From Clostridium_AT radicumherbarum (GTDB lineage Bacteria; Bacillota; Clostridia; Clostridiales; Clostridiaceae), in assembly GCF_045310525.1 (NCBI RefSeq), contig NZ_JBJHZY010000001.1, forward strand, positions 186,001 to 250,000: 64,000 bases of DNA, read 5' to 3'. Below are positions 48,340 to 58,063 of this stretch, piece by piece (within the stretch, counting starts at the first letter, position 1; every line of letters starts with the position of its first letter). Position numbers and translations under genes: made by a program. The notes beneath the pieces were generated by a model, which was given only the letters and a program-made list of their open reading frames with translations, did not search any database and was not told the DNA's origin.

Positions 48340-49560
48340 ATGAAGAGTAAATTAATTAAGGCCGTTATAGCAGGAATAATTGTTCTTGGCGTTGCATTTG
48401 GAGGTTTCTATGGATATAAGACCCTAGCTGGTAAGCCGGCTTCTGCAACAGTTAGCCAGTATTATTCAGTAGCTGCAAGAAAAATGAATCTGCAGGTAAC
48501 TATTCAAGGTACAGGTGCAGCTTATGCTGCTGTAACTAAGGATGTAGCTCCAAACAATAATGGAACTTTAAAGAGTCTTACAGTTAAAGTAGGTGATACT
48601 GTTACTACAGGACAAAAGCTTTACACCGCTGATAGTGATGACTTAAGAAAAGCAGTTACTAGTGCACAAAATAATTTAACGAAGCAGAAGCTAACCTTAA
48701 CAACTGATGAAAGTGCTGAAAAAGTAGATGATAACAAGGTTGCAATGGATAAAATATCTGTAAGTGATGCACAGTCTCAATTAAATGATGCATATGCCCA
48801 ATTAAATAAAATGACTGTTACTGCGCCAATTGGCGGAGTAGTGACTGCAGTAAATAATATTAACGGAGACAGTGTGTCGCAAGGAAAGAGTGTACTTACT
48901 ATAGTTGATATGAGTTCAATGAAGGTTAAGGTAGCTGTTGACGAACTAGATATAGGAAAAGTAAAGGCTTCCCAGGCAGCAACAATTAAATTTGATGCTA
49001 TTAAAGATAAATCTTTTGATGGAACAGTAGAAACAATCGCTCAGACAGGTACCTCTTCAAATAATGTTACAACTTATGATGTGGTGGTAGCCATTAAAAA
49101 TCCAACTGGCATAAAGCTTGGTATGAATGCAAATGTTACTATTTCAGTTGAAAGCAAAGACAATGCGCTAGTAATACCTGCAGATGCTCTAGTTGAAAAT
49201 AATGGACAAAAATTTGTTAGGTTAATAAATAGTAGCAGCTCAGCAGCTGTAAACAACAGTAATGCAAATTCAAGCTCACAAAATAGTCAAAGCAGTAATT
49301 TAACTTCAATAAAGACTGGACTTGAAACTGAAAACTATATAGAGGTAACTGATGGATTAAAAGAAGGAGATAAGGTTCAAATAAAATTAACACAAGCAAG
49401 CTCTTCAAATAGTAGTAATAAAGGAAATGCCGCCGGAGGTTTCGGAGGAGATATGGGCGGCTTTGGAGGACCTCAAGGCGGAAATGGCGGCCCAATGCCT
49501 CAAGGCAGCAATGGGGGTAGCGGAACACAGGGCAGCAATAGCAGCGGGACTAAAAATTAA
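48340..49560 (+). CDS. MacA-like (HlyD/RND) membrane fusion protein
   Basis: A 406-residue adaptor: N-terminal membrane anchor (about 7-28), barrel-sandwich lipoyl halves (NNNGTLKSLTVKVGDT; TVTAPIGGVVTAVNNINGD), a beta-barrel region with SMKVKVAVDELDIGKV, and a Gly/Ser/Asn-rich tail. The coiled-coil hairpin is short: compared with the paralogue at 55851 about 38 residues between the first lipoyl half and KVAMDKISVSDAQSQL are missing. It connects the MacB-like pump to the outside in gram-positive cells. First gene of the cassette. Confidence 0.88.
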   Translation: MKSKLIKAVIAGIIVLGVAFGGFYGYKTLAGKPASATVSQYYSVAARKMNLQVTIQGTGAAYAAVTKDVAPNNNGTLKSLTVKVGDTVTTGQKLYTADSDDLRKAVTSAQNNLTKQKLTLTTDESAEKVDDNKVAMDKISVSDAQSQLNDAYAQLNKMTVTAPIGGVVTAVNNINGDSVSQGKSVLTIVDMSSMKVKVAVDELDIGKVKASQAATIKFDAIKDKSFDGTVETIAQTGTSSNNVTTYDVVVAIKNPTGIKLGMNANVTISVESKDNALVIPADALVENNGQKFVRLINSSSSAAVNNSNANSSSQNSQSSNLTSIKTGLETENYIEVTDGLKEGDKVQIKLTQASSSNSSNKGNAAGGFGGDMGGFGGPQGGNGGPMPQGSNGGSGTQGSNSSGTKN

Positions 49561-49580
49561 GGTGTGTGGAGGGTGTGAGT

Positions 49581-50297
49581 ATGGGGGATAGTTTTATTAA
49601 TAAAGATATTATTACCATGACCAATATTGAAAAAGTATATAAAATGGGAAGCAGCACCTTTAAAGCCTTAGATGGTGTTACCTTAAGAATTAGTAAAGGA
49701 GAGTATGTAGCTATTGTAGGTCCTTCTGGCGCTGGGAAGTCTACTCTTATGAATATAATTGGCTGCTTGGATAAACCTACAAATGGGGAATATATTTTAG
49801 ATGAGCTAAATACAAGCTGCAGCGATAATAAATTAGCCGAAATAAGAAATAAAAAAATAGGATTTATATTTCAAAATTATAATCTGCTCCCAAAACTTAA
49901 TGTATTTCAAAATATTGAGCTTCCTCTGTTATATTTAGGCTACCCAAACAGCAAGATAAGGGAAAAGGTATTGAGGGCAATTGAAAAGGTTGATCTTCAA
50001 TCGCATATAAAACATAAGCCTTCAGAACTTTCTGGAGGGCAGATGCAGAGGGTGGCCATAGCAAGGGCTCTTGTTACTGAACCACAAATAATTCTTGCAG
50101 ATGAACCTACAGGGGCCCTTGATAGTAAAACTGGAAAAGAAGTATTGAAAATGCTTACCAAGTTAAACTCTGAAGGTAATACAATTATTATTATTACACA
50201 TGATAAAGAAATAGCTTCAAATGCAAAAAGAATAATAACGGTAAGAGACGGCGTAACTGTATCAGATCAATTAAGCGAAAGTAAGGTGGGAGTATGA
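49581..50297 (+). CDS. MacB/LolD-type ABC ATPase
   Basis: A 238-residue ATPase: Walker A GPSGAGKST, Q-loop GFIFQNYNLLPKL, signature LSGGQMQRVAIARAL, Walker B IILADEPTGALD, H-loop ITHDKE. It powers the MacB-like permease encoded next, whose start overlaps by four bases. Start at the ATG at 49581 with GGAGGGTG upstream; an in-frame GTG upstream is part of that site. The C-terminal extension SDQLSESKVGV is similar to its paralogue at 57350. Confidence 0.92.
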   Translation: MGDSFINKDIITMTNIEKVYKMGSSTFKALDGVTLRISKGEYVAIVGPSGAGKSTLMNIIGCLDKPTNGEYILDELNTSCSDNKLAEIRNKKIGFIFQNYNLLPKLNVFQNIELPLLYLGYPNSKIREKVLRAIEKVDLQSHIKHKPSELSGGQMQRVAIARALVTEPQIILADEPTGALDSKTGKEVLKMLTKLNSEGNTIIIITHDKEIASNAKRIITVRDGVTVSDQLSESKVGV

Positions 50298-51484
50298 AAT
50301 ATACAAGACTTATAAAAATGGCATTATCTGCAGTTTGGCATAATAAAATGCGCTCTTTTCTTACTATGCTAGGTATAATCATAGGTATATCTTCGGTTAT
50401 AGTACTTGTAGGTATGGGACAAGGCACCCAAAAAAAGATTAGTGATCAAATTGAAAAGTTAGGGACTAATTTAATAACAGTCAATATAATGGGCAATAGA
50501 ACTCCTACTATTACAGATAGTGAGTTAGCAGACTTAAAAACAAAGCCGGGAATTAAAGAAATTGCACCTACTATTTCTGAGGGAAATGTAAATATTAAAT
50601 CAGGCAGCAAATCCAGCACTACCACCATTGAGGCCTCCACACCAAATTATTCGGAAATAAGAAAGCTTACTGTAAGTAGTGGGAGGTTTCTAACTCAACG
50701 AGATTTAGATAATAGATATAATGTACTTGTTATCGGTACTGATACAGCACAGAACATCTTTGACAGAACAAATGTAGTTGGAAACACCATGTATGTTAAT
50801 GGTATCGAATTTACTATAGTGGGTGTTCTTGAGTCAACGGGGACCTCAAGTTCAGGCTCTGGTGATGATAGAATTATACTGCCTCTTACTACAGCTGAAA
50901 GGCTACTAAAAACTGCCAATGCAAAAACCTTTTATATAGAAGCAGAAAGTAAGGATACAGTAGATACTGCCATGTCATATTTGACGTTGTTTTTAAATAA
51001 AAAATATAAAATTACTGACAACACTACAAATACCAGAAGCTACTATAGAGTTATGAACCAAACTAGTATACTAGACACAGCAACATCAACAACTCAGAGC
51101 ATGACCTCCATGCTTGCAGGGATTGCAGCCATTTCTCTTATTGTAGGTGGGATAGGAATAATGAATATTATGCTTGTTTCAGTAGTAGAGAGAACTAGAG
51201 AGATAGGTACAAGAAAAGCAATTGGAGCGAAGCGGAGAACAATACTTTTGCAATTTTTAATTGAAGCTGCAAGTGTAAGCGGACTAGGTGGAATAATAGG
51301 AGTTTTATTTGGGTATTTAGGCTCCTATGTAGGACAGCGATTTTTTAATACAACAATATTGATTTCAGGCAATATAGTAATAATTGCATTTTTGTTCTCT
51401 GTAATAGTAGGAGTAGCATTTGGAATATATCCTGCTAATAAGGCTTCGAAACTAAATCCAATAGATGCGTTAAGATTCGAATAA
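50294..51484 (+). CDS. MacB-like ABC permease
   Basis: A 396-residue permease: one helix at the N-terminus, a large extracytoplasmic MacB_PCD domain (about 45-270), and three C-terminal helices of FtsX type with RTREIGTRKAIGAKRR. With the adaptor and the ATPase it forms a tripartite pump, likely exporting an antimicrobial peptide, lipid or other cell-envelope compound. Paralogue at 58060. Confidence 0.92.
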   Translation: MKYTRLIKMALSAVWHNKMRSFLTMLGIIIGISSVIVLVGMGQGTQKKISDQIEKLGTNLITVNIMGNRTPTITDSELADLKTKPGIKEIAPTISEGNVNIKSGSKSSTTTIEASTPNYSEIRKLTVSSGRFLTQRDLDNRYNVLVIGTDTAQNIFDRTNVVGNTMYVNGIEFTIVGVLESTGTSSSGSGDDRIILPLTTAERLLKTANAKTFYIEAESKDTVDTAMSYLTLFLNKKYKITDNTTNTRSYYRVMNQTSILDTATSTTQSMTSMLAGIAAISLIVGGIGIMNIMLVSVVERTREIGTRKAIGAKRRTILLQFLIEAASVSGLGGIIGVLFGYLGSYVGQRFFNTTILISGNIVIIAFLFSVIVGVAFGIYPANKASKLNPIDALRFE

Positions 51485-51488
51485 GAGT

Positions 51489-51534
51489 AGTGGACATCAA
51501 TATGGCTTATGTAATAAGTCATATTGATGCCACT
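51489..51534 (+). repeat. Long imperfect hairpin after the first efflux cassette
   Basis: AGTGG(A)CATCAATATGGCTTAT (51489-51510) pairs with ATAAGTCATATTGATGCCACT (51514-51534). Its second arm resembles the repeat at 48201-48229. No strong T-run follows. Confidence 0.55.
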
Positions 51535-51581
51535 TAAATTAAATAAAATTGGGAATAATATCAATGAGGTGGTGTGTTAGT

Positions 51582-52547
51582 ATGATTAATAAAATATATT
51601 CTCTAATAGTTCCGCTTTATAATGAAGAACTTGTTATTAATGAAAGTTACAGAAGATTAAAAGAAGTGATGGAAGAGACTCATGAGGAATATGAAATTAT
51701 TTTTGTAAATGACGGCAGTAAGGATTTAACTAAAAAAATGGCAGAGGAAATATGTAAAAAAGATGGAAAAATAAAACTTGTTAGTTTTTCAAGGAATTTT
51801 GGGCATCAGGCAGCAATTACAGCAGGAATGAATATAGCGGCTGGCAAAGCTGTAATAGTTATTGATGCAGATCTTCAAGATCCCCCAGAGGTTATATTAC
51901 AGATGATTGAGAAGTGGAAGGAGGGGTTCCAGGTAGTTTATGGAAAGAGAGCTAAAAGGGAAGGAGAAGGCTTCTTAAAAAAGTTTACTGCTAAAGCATT
52001 TTATAGAATATTGAAAAGTATGACTAGTATAGATATTCCTGTGGATACAGGTGATTTTAGACTTATAGATAGAAAGGTATGTAATGCATTAAATTCACTT
52101 CCTGAAAAAAACAGATATGTAAGAGGCCTTGTAAGTTGGGTCGGATATAAACAGAGCTCTGTAGAATTTATTAGGCAAGAGAGATTTGCGGGAGAAACTA
52201 AGTATCCTCTTAAAAAGATGATGAAATTAGCACTGGATGGAATTACCTCCTTTTCTCACAAACCCCTTATAGTTGGCAGCTATTTTGGAGGGATCATATT
52301 TTCCATAGGGATAATTTCAGCCTTTGGAGTATTAATAAGAGATTTAATAAATAAGGTAAATCCTATAAACATATATTTTATGTTTGCAATAAGCTTAATA
52401 ATGTTTGGGCTTGTTTTTATAACTCTCGGAATGATGGGGGAGTATATTGGAAGAATGTTTGATGAAAGCAAAAATAGGCCTTTATATATAATAGATGACA
52501 TTATTAATTATGAAGAAAAACCTCAAATATATGAAGTTATTAGCTAA
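51582..52547 (+). CDS. GT2 glycosyltransferase of the bactoprenol/dolichol-phosphate type
   Basis: A 321-residue protein: GT-A domain with VPLYNEE, FVNDGSKD and DADLQDPPEVI motifs, and two membrane helices at the C-terminus (about 235-260 and 270-295). This layout is that of GtrB/CsbB-like undecaprenyl-phosphate glucosyl- or hexosaminyltransferases that charge a lipid carrier for cell-wall polymer decoration. GAGGTGGTG precedes the ATG at 51582. No flippase or transferase gene is adjacent in the window. Confidence 0.87.
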   Translation: MINKIYSLIVPLYNEELVINESYRRLKEVMEETHEEYEIIFVNDGSKDLTKKMAEEICKKDGKIKLVSFSRNFGHQAAITAGMNIAAGKAVIVIDADLQDPPEVILQMIEKWKEGFQVVYGKRAKREGEGFLKKFTAKAFYRILKSMTSIDIPVDTGDFRLIDRKVCNALNSLPEKNRYVRGLVSWVGYKQSSVEFIRQERFAGETKYPLKKMMKLALDGITSFSHKPLIVGSYFGGIIFSIGIISAFGVLIRDLINKVNPINIYFMFAISLIMFGLVFITLGMMGEYIGRMFDESKNRPLYIIDDIINYEEKPQIYEVIS

Positions 52548-52639
52548 TGTGTAAATGTGACTCCAATTAGCAAATATATGCAAAATACTACTATATATGC
52601 TATAATAGATTAATAATTTGGATAATTGGGGGCGCAATT

Positions 52640-54337
52640 ATGAAATCCTTGAAAAATTTGAAGATTACCACTAGTTTTAAAATTATCAGTATATTTGCAG
52701 CAGTTTTATTAATAGTAATTGGGGCCGTGGGATATTGGAGCATGAAAACCATTAATGACAATTTAAAATATGTATTAGATAATAATTTAGTGCCTGTAAG
52801 TATGACAGGTAATATGAGAAGTGACTTTCTAAAGATAGATTTAGAAGTAAGCAAGGCTGGATTAGGAGCGTTAGATATTAATACTGCTTCAACAGTAGAT
52901 ATGTATAAAAAAGATATGGAAAGTTCTGAAAAAGAATATAGAAAAATAAATATTTCTAGTTTTGAAAAGTCTAAGCTTGATGAACTAGATGGTTACGAAA
53001 AGAGCTTTTTTGAAATATGGGATAATGTTGTAGTACAGACAGGTAATTCTCAAAAGCTTAATGAATCAGATAGCTCTCATTTAGCAGACATAAGCGGGAA
53101 AATTGAAACCTTACTGCAGAATTTATCTCAATATAATGAAAACGAAGCTAATACTAGAAGAACAGAAAGCCTTGCAGCCTACAAAAGTGGCTTATACACC
53201 ATGTTAGCCATAATAATAGCAGCATTTATTATGTTCTTAGTGATAGCTTATATAGTTATTAAAATGGTTCAAAAGGCATCAAAGAATATGATTTCTACAT
53301 TAGAAACTATATCAACCGGTGATTTTACAGTTCAAATAGATGATTTTAGTAATAATGAGTTCGGAATAATGAAAAAGACTCTAAGAAAGACCATAGATGG
53401 TGTTTCTAATATGATAAAAACCATACAAGATAAAATAACACTTCTAGATGAGGATGCAATAAAGTTAAGTTCAGTTTCTGATGAGATGTCATTATCTTCA
53501 AAGAATGTAGCTGCTGCTATTGGTGAGGTGGCTAGTGGTACTAGCTCACAAGCTGAAGATTTAATGGAAGTATCAAAAGTATTATATGACTTTGGAAATC
53601 AACTTGATAATATAGTTCATTCCATAGGAAATGTTGACAATAATTCAAGAAAAATTAATGAAATGACCAAAAGTGGCAACAATAATATGGTTAATTTGAC
53701 ACTTTCAATTGAAAACATCAGCAGTACATTTAATACCTTCATAAATGGAATTATGAATTTGAATCAAAACATAAACAAGGTGAATGAGATTACAGGGTTA
53801 ATAAATGGTATTGCAGAGCAAACTAATCTCTTAGCACTTAATGCTTCCATTGAGGCTGCTAGAGCAGGAGAGGCAGGAAAGGGATTTGCAGTTGTTGCGG
53901 ATGAAATAAGAAAACTTGCTGAACAAAGTAAAGTATCCTCTGATAACATAAGCCAATTAATTTCAGGAGTATCACAGGAAAGCAGTAATATAAAGAGCAA
54001 TGCTTATACAGTAAATGATGAATTTAAAAATCAAATGGTATTAATAAATACTGCAGTTGCCACTTATGAAGAAATTTTAATGGCAATAAATGAGGTTATT
54101 TCACAAATAGAAGAGGTAAATACTTCAGCCCAAAGCTTAAATGGCGGAAAAGATAATATAATAAATAAATTGGACGCGGTATCAACTGTTGCACAAGAAG
54201 TATCTGCTTCTTCTGAAGAAATTTCTGCATCAACAGAAGAGATGGAAGCTTCATCAAATGAGGTTGCAAATACCTCAAAGAGGTTAAATGAAATGGCAAA
54301 GACTATTATAAATGAGGTAAATAAATTCAAAATGTAA
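52640..54337 (+). CDS. Methyl-accepting chemotaxis protein
   Basis: A 565-residue chemoreceptor: helices at about 14-34 and 184-208 flank a 4HB_MCP-type sensing domain; HAMP follows; the cytoplasmic coiled coil carries the conserved hairpin tip NGIAEQTNLLALNASIEAARAGEAGKGFAVVADEIRKLAEQS. It would signal through CheW/CheA. The ligand is unknown. No che genes occur nearby. It is monocistronic, with a strong terminator after. Confidence 0.95.
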   Translation: MKSLKNLKITTSFKIISIFAAVLLIVIGAVGYWSMKTINDNLKYVLDNNLVPVSMTGNMRSDFLKIDLEVSKAGLGALDINTASTVDMYKKDMESSEKEYRKINISSFEKSKLDELDGYEKSFFEIWDNVVVQTGNSQKLNESDSSHLADISGKIETLLQNLSQYNENEANTRRTESLAAYKSGLYTMLAIIIAAFIMFLVIAYIVIKMVQKASKNMISTLETISTGDFTVQIDDFSNNEFGIMKKTLRKTIDGVSNMIKTIQDKITLLDEDAIKLSSVSDEMSLSSKNVAAAIGEVASGTSSQAEDLMEVSKVLYDFGNQLDNIVHSIGNVDNNSRKINEMTKSGNNNMVNLTLSIENISSTFNTFINGIMNLNQNINKVNEITGLINGIAEQTNLLALNASIEAARAGEAGKGFAVVADEIRKLAEQSKVSSDNISQLISGVSQESSNIKSNAYTVNDEFKNQMVLINTAVATYEEILMAINEVISQIEEVNTSAQSLNGGKDNIINKLDAVSTVAQEVSASSEEISASTEEMEASSNEVANTSKRLNEMAKTIINEVNKFKM

Positions 54338-54340
54338 TGT

Positions 54341-54397
54341 AAAAAATGTTGTGTTTTTAGTTAAACCTATAAAAACACAACATTTTTATTTTTTTAC
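54341..54397 (+). terminator. Terminator of the chemoreceptor gene
   Basis: AAATGTTGTGTTTTTAG pairs with TAAAAACACAACATTT, followed by TTATTTTTTT. Confidence 0.9.
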
Positions 54398-54428
54398 ATA
54401 TTAATTAAAGACAAATATTTTGCATTTA

Positions 54429-55586
54429 CTAACCGTTTATGTGGATTAATAAAAATCTAATCTTTTTATCTCCCCAGCCCAGATCCCAAGGCACATGATA
54501 TCTATCTGTAGTATGTGAATTTACCAAAGGATAGCCATGGCAATCAAAACCTGTAACAATTGCAAAATGATCTATATTACCTCTGCCTTTTTCATAGCAA
54601 ACTAAATCCCCTATTTGGAGCTTGCTGATTGCAGGCGGGGAACCATTTTGTGAGGCCGTAAGCTCTTTAAAGGTACCTATCTTTATTAAACTTCCCTTTC
54701 CGGAGTAAAGGAGATAATTCTTAAATGCATCTGCATTTACCCATGCGCTAGAATGAGGAACCCAGCCTCCGCTTAAGGGCAAACCTCCGCCAGCTTTGTC
54801 TCCCAGTGCCTGGGAAACATAATTAGTACAGTCCCCACCAATACCATTATAATCATTATATTTTTTATTATATTTGAAATTATTTCCGCTGCCCCATGCT
54901 GCGCCGCAGTACTTATCAGCGTAGGCCGCTGCATTTTGCCTGTCATAATATTTTTTATTATTAAAGGAAAACAGATCATTAGATAATAGTGAGAATTTAT
55001 TGTAGGATATTGTTGAGCTTGGTAATTCTATAGTGTAGGATTGTAGTGCATCTTCAAAGCAGTCAGTATACCAATCGTTATAAATTATCCAAGCACCGTT
55101 TTTATTAATAAGACTTGTTGTATGTCTTATACCAACACCAAAAGAATTAACAGGGGAAGCCTCATCATTGTTATAAACATAGTCAAATTTATAGGACTCC
55201 TCTAATGCTATTTTGATAATATTCCCCCTTGGATAAATCTTTTTAATTCTCACGTATGATTCCACATTTCCAAAGGTAATTTCTCTTTCATTTGCCCAAT
55301 CATTAAGATATTTTATTCTCTTAATTTCATGCTCCAGCGCCCACTTGCCATATTTTTGAGAAGTATCAAATAATTCTTTAACTGGAGACAGGTCTCCAGA
55401 GACAAAAGCTGATGAGCGAATATTATATATTCTTTCAATTTCCGCTTTAATTTGTTTATCATCTATTGAAGATTTTGATGGTTCAGCTCTTACAACTTCG
55501 TATTTTATATTAAATGTTATTATAAGAAATAATGATATCAAAATTATGGGTAAAACTTTATTTCTAACCTTTATACCTATTATCAA
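54429..55586 (-). CDS. Secreted amidase-domain (amidase_6) protein
   Basis: A 385-residue protein: signal or anchor helix (about 10-28), a mixed middle domain (about 45-205) and a C-terminal putative amidase domain (PF12671-like, about 215-385) with YDRQNAAAYADKYCG, the catalytic Cys block GGDCTNYVSQAL and IDHFAIVTG (catalytic His). Likely a cell-wall or peptide hydrolase. The start is the TTG at 55586, nine bases after AAAGGAG; a TTG directly against that site is rejected. Confidence 0.85.
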   Translation of the reverse strand: MIIGIKVRNKVLPIILISLFLIITFNIKYEVVRAEPSKSSIDDKQIKAEIERIYNIRSSAFVSGDLSPVKELFDTSQKYGKWALEHEIKRIKYLNDWANEREITFGNVESYVRIKKIYPRGNIIKIALEESYKFDYVYNNDEASPVNSFGVGIRHTTSLINKNGAWIIYNDWYTDCFEDALQSYTIELPSSTISYNKFSLLSNDLFSFNNKKYYDRQNAAAYADKYCGAAWGSGNNFKYNKKYNDYNGIGGDCTNYVSQALGDKAGGGLPLSGGWVPHSSAWVNADAFKNYLLYSGKGSLIKIGTFKELTASQNGSPPAISKLQIGDLVCYEKGRGNIDHFAIVTGFDCHGYPLVNSHTTDRYHVPWDLGWGDKKIRFLLIHING

Positions 55587-55713
55587 GCAAAACAACTCCT
55601 TTATGCAAAGTTAATTCAAAAAGCCCTACTTAAGATATTATTTAAGTAGTTTTAGTGTATCCAAACTTGCAAAGAAAATTGTATTGATTTTAAAAAATTT
55701 AAATTCAATTTTC

Positions 55714-55747
55714 TTCATAAATTTTCTTCATAAATTGTTAACAATAT
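55714..55747 (+). promoter_or_regulatory. TTCATA repeat ahead of the second efflux cassette
   Basis: CTTCATAAATT occurs twice with a 13-base period (TTCATA at 55714-55719 and 55727-55732), 120 bases before the adaptor gene. It may be a response-regulator site, but its spacing differs from that of the other boxes. Confidence 0.3.
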
Positions 55748-55850
55748 TGCCACTAAAAAAACATTAAGGGGCAATAAAATAATTACATTGCAATAAGAAA
55801 TTAATTTTGGAATCATAAATCATATATTTTAATCAAATGGGAGGAACAAT

Positions 55851-57320
55851 ATGAAAAGTAAGTTAATTAAAACTATAATAGCGTGTGTTATAGTTGCTTG
55901 TGTAGCTGTTGGAGGCTATTATGGCTACAATAAATTTATTGCAGCTAAGCCAGTTAAGGCTGCAAGTCAGTATTTAACTGTTAATGCTAGGACAATGAAT
56001 ATGCAGGTAACTATTCAAGGAACTGGAGCTGCATATGCAGCAGTATCAAAGGATATAATGGCTAATAATAATGGAACTTTAAAGGATCTAAATGTAAAGA
56101 TAGGGGATACGGTAGCAGCTGGAGCAAAGCTTTTTACTTCAGACAGCGATGATTTGAGGAAGAATGTTACTTCAGCACAAAATAATTTAAATAAACAAAA
56201 TCTAACTCTGGCAAGTGACAAACAAGCTTTAGCAAATGCTCAAGCAGCGGTTACAGCAGCTGCTAGTACTACTGCTTCAAGTTCTAATGATAAAAGCTCT
56301 TCACAAAATGGGGGACAAAGTAATCAAAATCCTCAGGATGCTGTTTTAAGTGCTCAAAATAAAGTATCCATGGATCAATTAAGTCTATCTGACGCTCAGA
56401 GTCAATTAAGCTCTGCTAATGTACAACTAAGTAAAGCTGTAGTTGCAGCACCAATAGGAGGAGTGATTACAGTTGTAAATAACTCAAACGGTGACGCTGT
56501 TTCACCTGGGAAGGCAGTTGTTTCAATAGTTGATATGTCCTCTCTTAAGATAAAGGTTCAGGTAGATGAACTTGACATAGATAAGGTTAAAACTGGACAA
56601 AAGGCACAAATTACATTTGATGCTGTTAAAGATAAAACCTTTGATGGTACAGTAGAAACCATCGCTCAAACAGGAACTTCTAATAATAATGTAACAACCT
56701 ATGATGTTGTTGTTGATATTACAGATCCTACTGGAATTAAAATAGGAATGAATGCAAATGTAAGCATTCAAGTTGATAGCAAGGATAATGCACTTGTTGT
56801 TCCATCTGAGGCTGTAATTGATAGGAATGGTCAAAAATTTGTTATGGTTCCTTCAAGCAGCACTACTACTGGTACAGGATCTTCAAATAATAACCCAACT
56901 TCACAAAACAACTCTGGAAACAATGGACAATCAACGAATGGAAGTAATGGACAATCAACGAATAGAAGTAACGGACAATCATCTGGAAGCAATGGACAGC
57001 AAGGAAGCAGCGGTCAGAATAGAAGATCAGGCAGCAGCTATGGCACATCCAGTGCTGGTAAATTAGTAAGAGTACAAACTGGCCTTGAAAATGAAAACTA
57101 TGTAGAAATTACACAAGGTTTAAATGATGGAGATAAGGTGCTTATACAATTACCTCAAACAAGCTCAAGTACCAACAGTTCAAATAGAAACGGGTTAAGC
57201 ACTGGCTTCGGTGGCGGCAGCTTTGGTGGCGGAGGTTTTGGTGGCGGAGGTAATTTCAGCGGCGGTGGTAATAGACAACAAACCAGCGGCGGCGGAAATA
57301 ATGCTTCAAAAGGAAACTAA
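55851..57320 (+). CDS. MacA-like membrane fusion protein, second cassette
   Basis: A 489-residue adaptor, closely related to that at 48340 but with a full coiled-coil segment (about 115-190) interrupted by a Ser/Asn/Gln-rich linker and with a much longer Gly/Ser/Asn-rich C-terminal portion. Barrel and lipoyl motifs (NNGTLKDLNVKIGDT; VVAAPIGGVITVVNNSNGD; VDELDIDKVKTGQ) are conserved. The tail contains repeated NGQS-type units (about 355-395). First gene of the second MacAB-like cassette. Confidence 0.88.
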   Translation: MKSKLIKTIIACVIVACVAVGGYYGYNKFIAAKPVKAASQYLTVNARTMNMQVTIQGTGAAYAAVSKDIMANNNGTLKDLNVKIGDTVAAGAKLFTSDSDDLRKNVTSAQNNLNKQNLTLASDKQALANAQAAVTAAASTTASSSNDKSSSQNGGQSNQNPQDAVLSAQNKVSMDQLSLSDAQSQLSSANVQLSKAVVAAPIGGVITVVNNSNGDAVSPGKAVVSIVDMSSLKIKVQVDELDIDKVKTGQKAQITFDAVKDKTFDGTVETIAQTGTSNNNVTTYDVVVDITDPTGIKIGMNANVSIQVDSKDNALVVPSEAVIDRNGQKFVMVPSSSTTTGTGSSNNNPTSQNNSGNNGQSTNGSNGQSTNRSNGQSSGSNGQQGSSGQNRRSGSSYGTSSAGKLVRVQTGLENENYVEITQGLNDGDKVLIQLPQTSSSTNSSNRNGLSTGFGGGSFGGGGFGGGGNFSGGGNRQQTSGGGNNASKGN

Positions 57321-57349
57321 AACAAATAACAGGAATACAGGAGGGTCCT

Positions 57350-58063
57350 ATGGCTGAGAATTCAAATAAAGAAATAATTAAAATGACCAATATAGAAAAA
57401 GCTTACAACATGGGCAGCAGTACCTTCAAAGCACTAGATGGAGTTGACCTAAGTATTTCTAAGGGGGAATACGTGGCTATTGTCGGACCATCTGGGGCTG
57501 GTAAGTCAACTCTTATGAATATTATTGGCTGTTTAGATACCCCCACCAATGGAGAATATATATTGGACGGGTTAAATACAAATTGCAGCGATAATAAACT
57601 AGCAGAAATAAGAAATAAGAAAATTGGCTTTATATTTCAAAATTACAATCTGCTGCCTAAATTAAATATATTAGAAAATGTTGAATTACCACTTATGTAT
57701 CTAGGTTATCCCAATAAAGAAATAAGAGATAAGGCAAAGGCTGCACTTGAAAAGGTTGGTTTAACCACTCATTTAAAGCATAAACCCTCTGAGCTTTCAG
57801 GAGGTCAAATGCAAAGAGTTGCTATAGCTAGAGCACTTGCAACTGAACCACAAATAATACTTGCAGATGAGCCAACAGGAGCCTTAGATAGTAAAACTGG
57901 TAAAGAAGTATTACAAATGTTAAAGGATTTAAATAAAGAAGGCAATACTATAGTTATGATAACACATGATAAAGAAATAGCTGCAGAAGCAAAAAGAATG
58001 ATTACTGTGAAGGACGGAGTTATAACCTCAGACACTTTATCAGTGAGTGAGGTGGGAGCATGA
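57350..58063 (+). CDS. MacB/LolD-type ABC ATPase, second cassette
   Basis: A 237-residue ATPase nearly identical in plan to that at 49581: Walker A GPSGAGKST, signature LSGGQMQRVAIARAL, Walker B IILADEPTGALD, H-loop ITHDKE. The ribosome binding site is the sequence ATACAGGAGGG, identical to the 3' end of the family A hairpin repeats, but no hairpin lies upstream here. It overlaps the permease gene by four bases. Confidence 0.92.
   Translation: MAENSNKEIIKMTNIEKAYNMGSSTFKALDGVDLSISKGEYVAIVGPSGAGKSTLMNIIGCLDTPTNGEYILDGLNTNCSDNKLAEIRNKKIGFIFQNYNLLPKLNILENVELPLMYLGYPNKEIRDKAKAALEKVGLTTHLKHKPSELSGGQMQRVAIARALATEPQIILADEPTGALDSKTGKEVLQMLKDLNKEGNTIVMITHDKEIAAEAKRMITVKDGVITSDTLSVSEVGA

Noticed and set aside
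56818..57066. Second frame within the Gly/Ser/Asn-rich tail of the second adaptor
   Set aside because: Frame shadow of a low-complexity tract.
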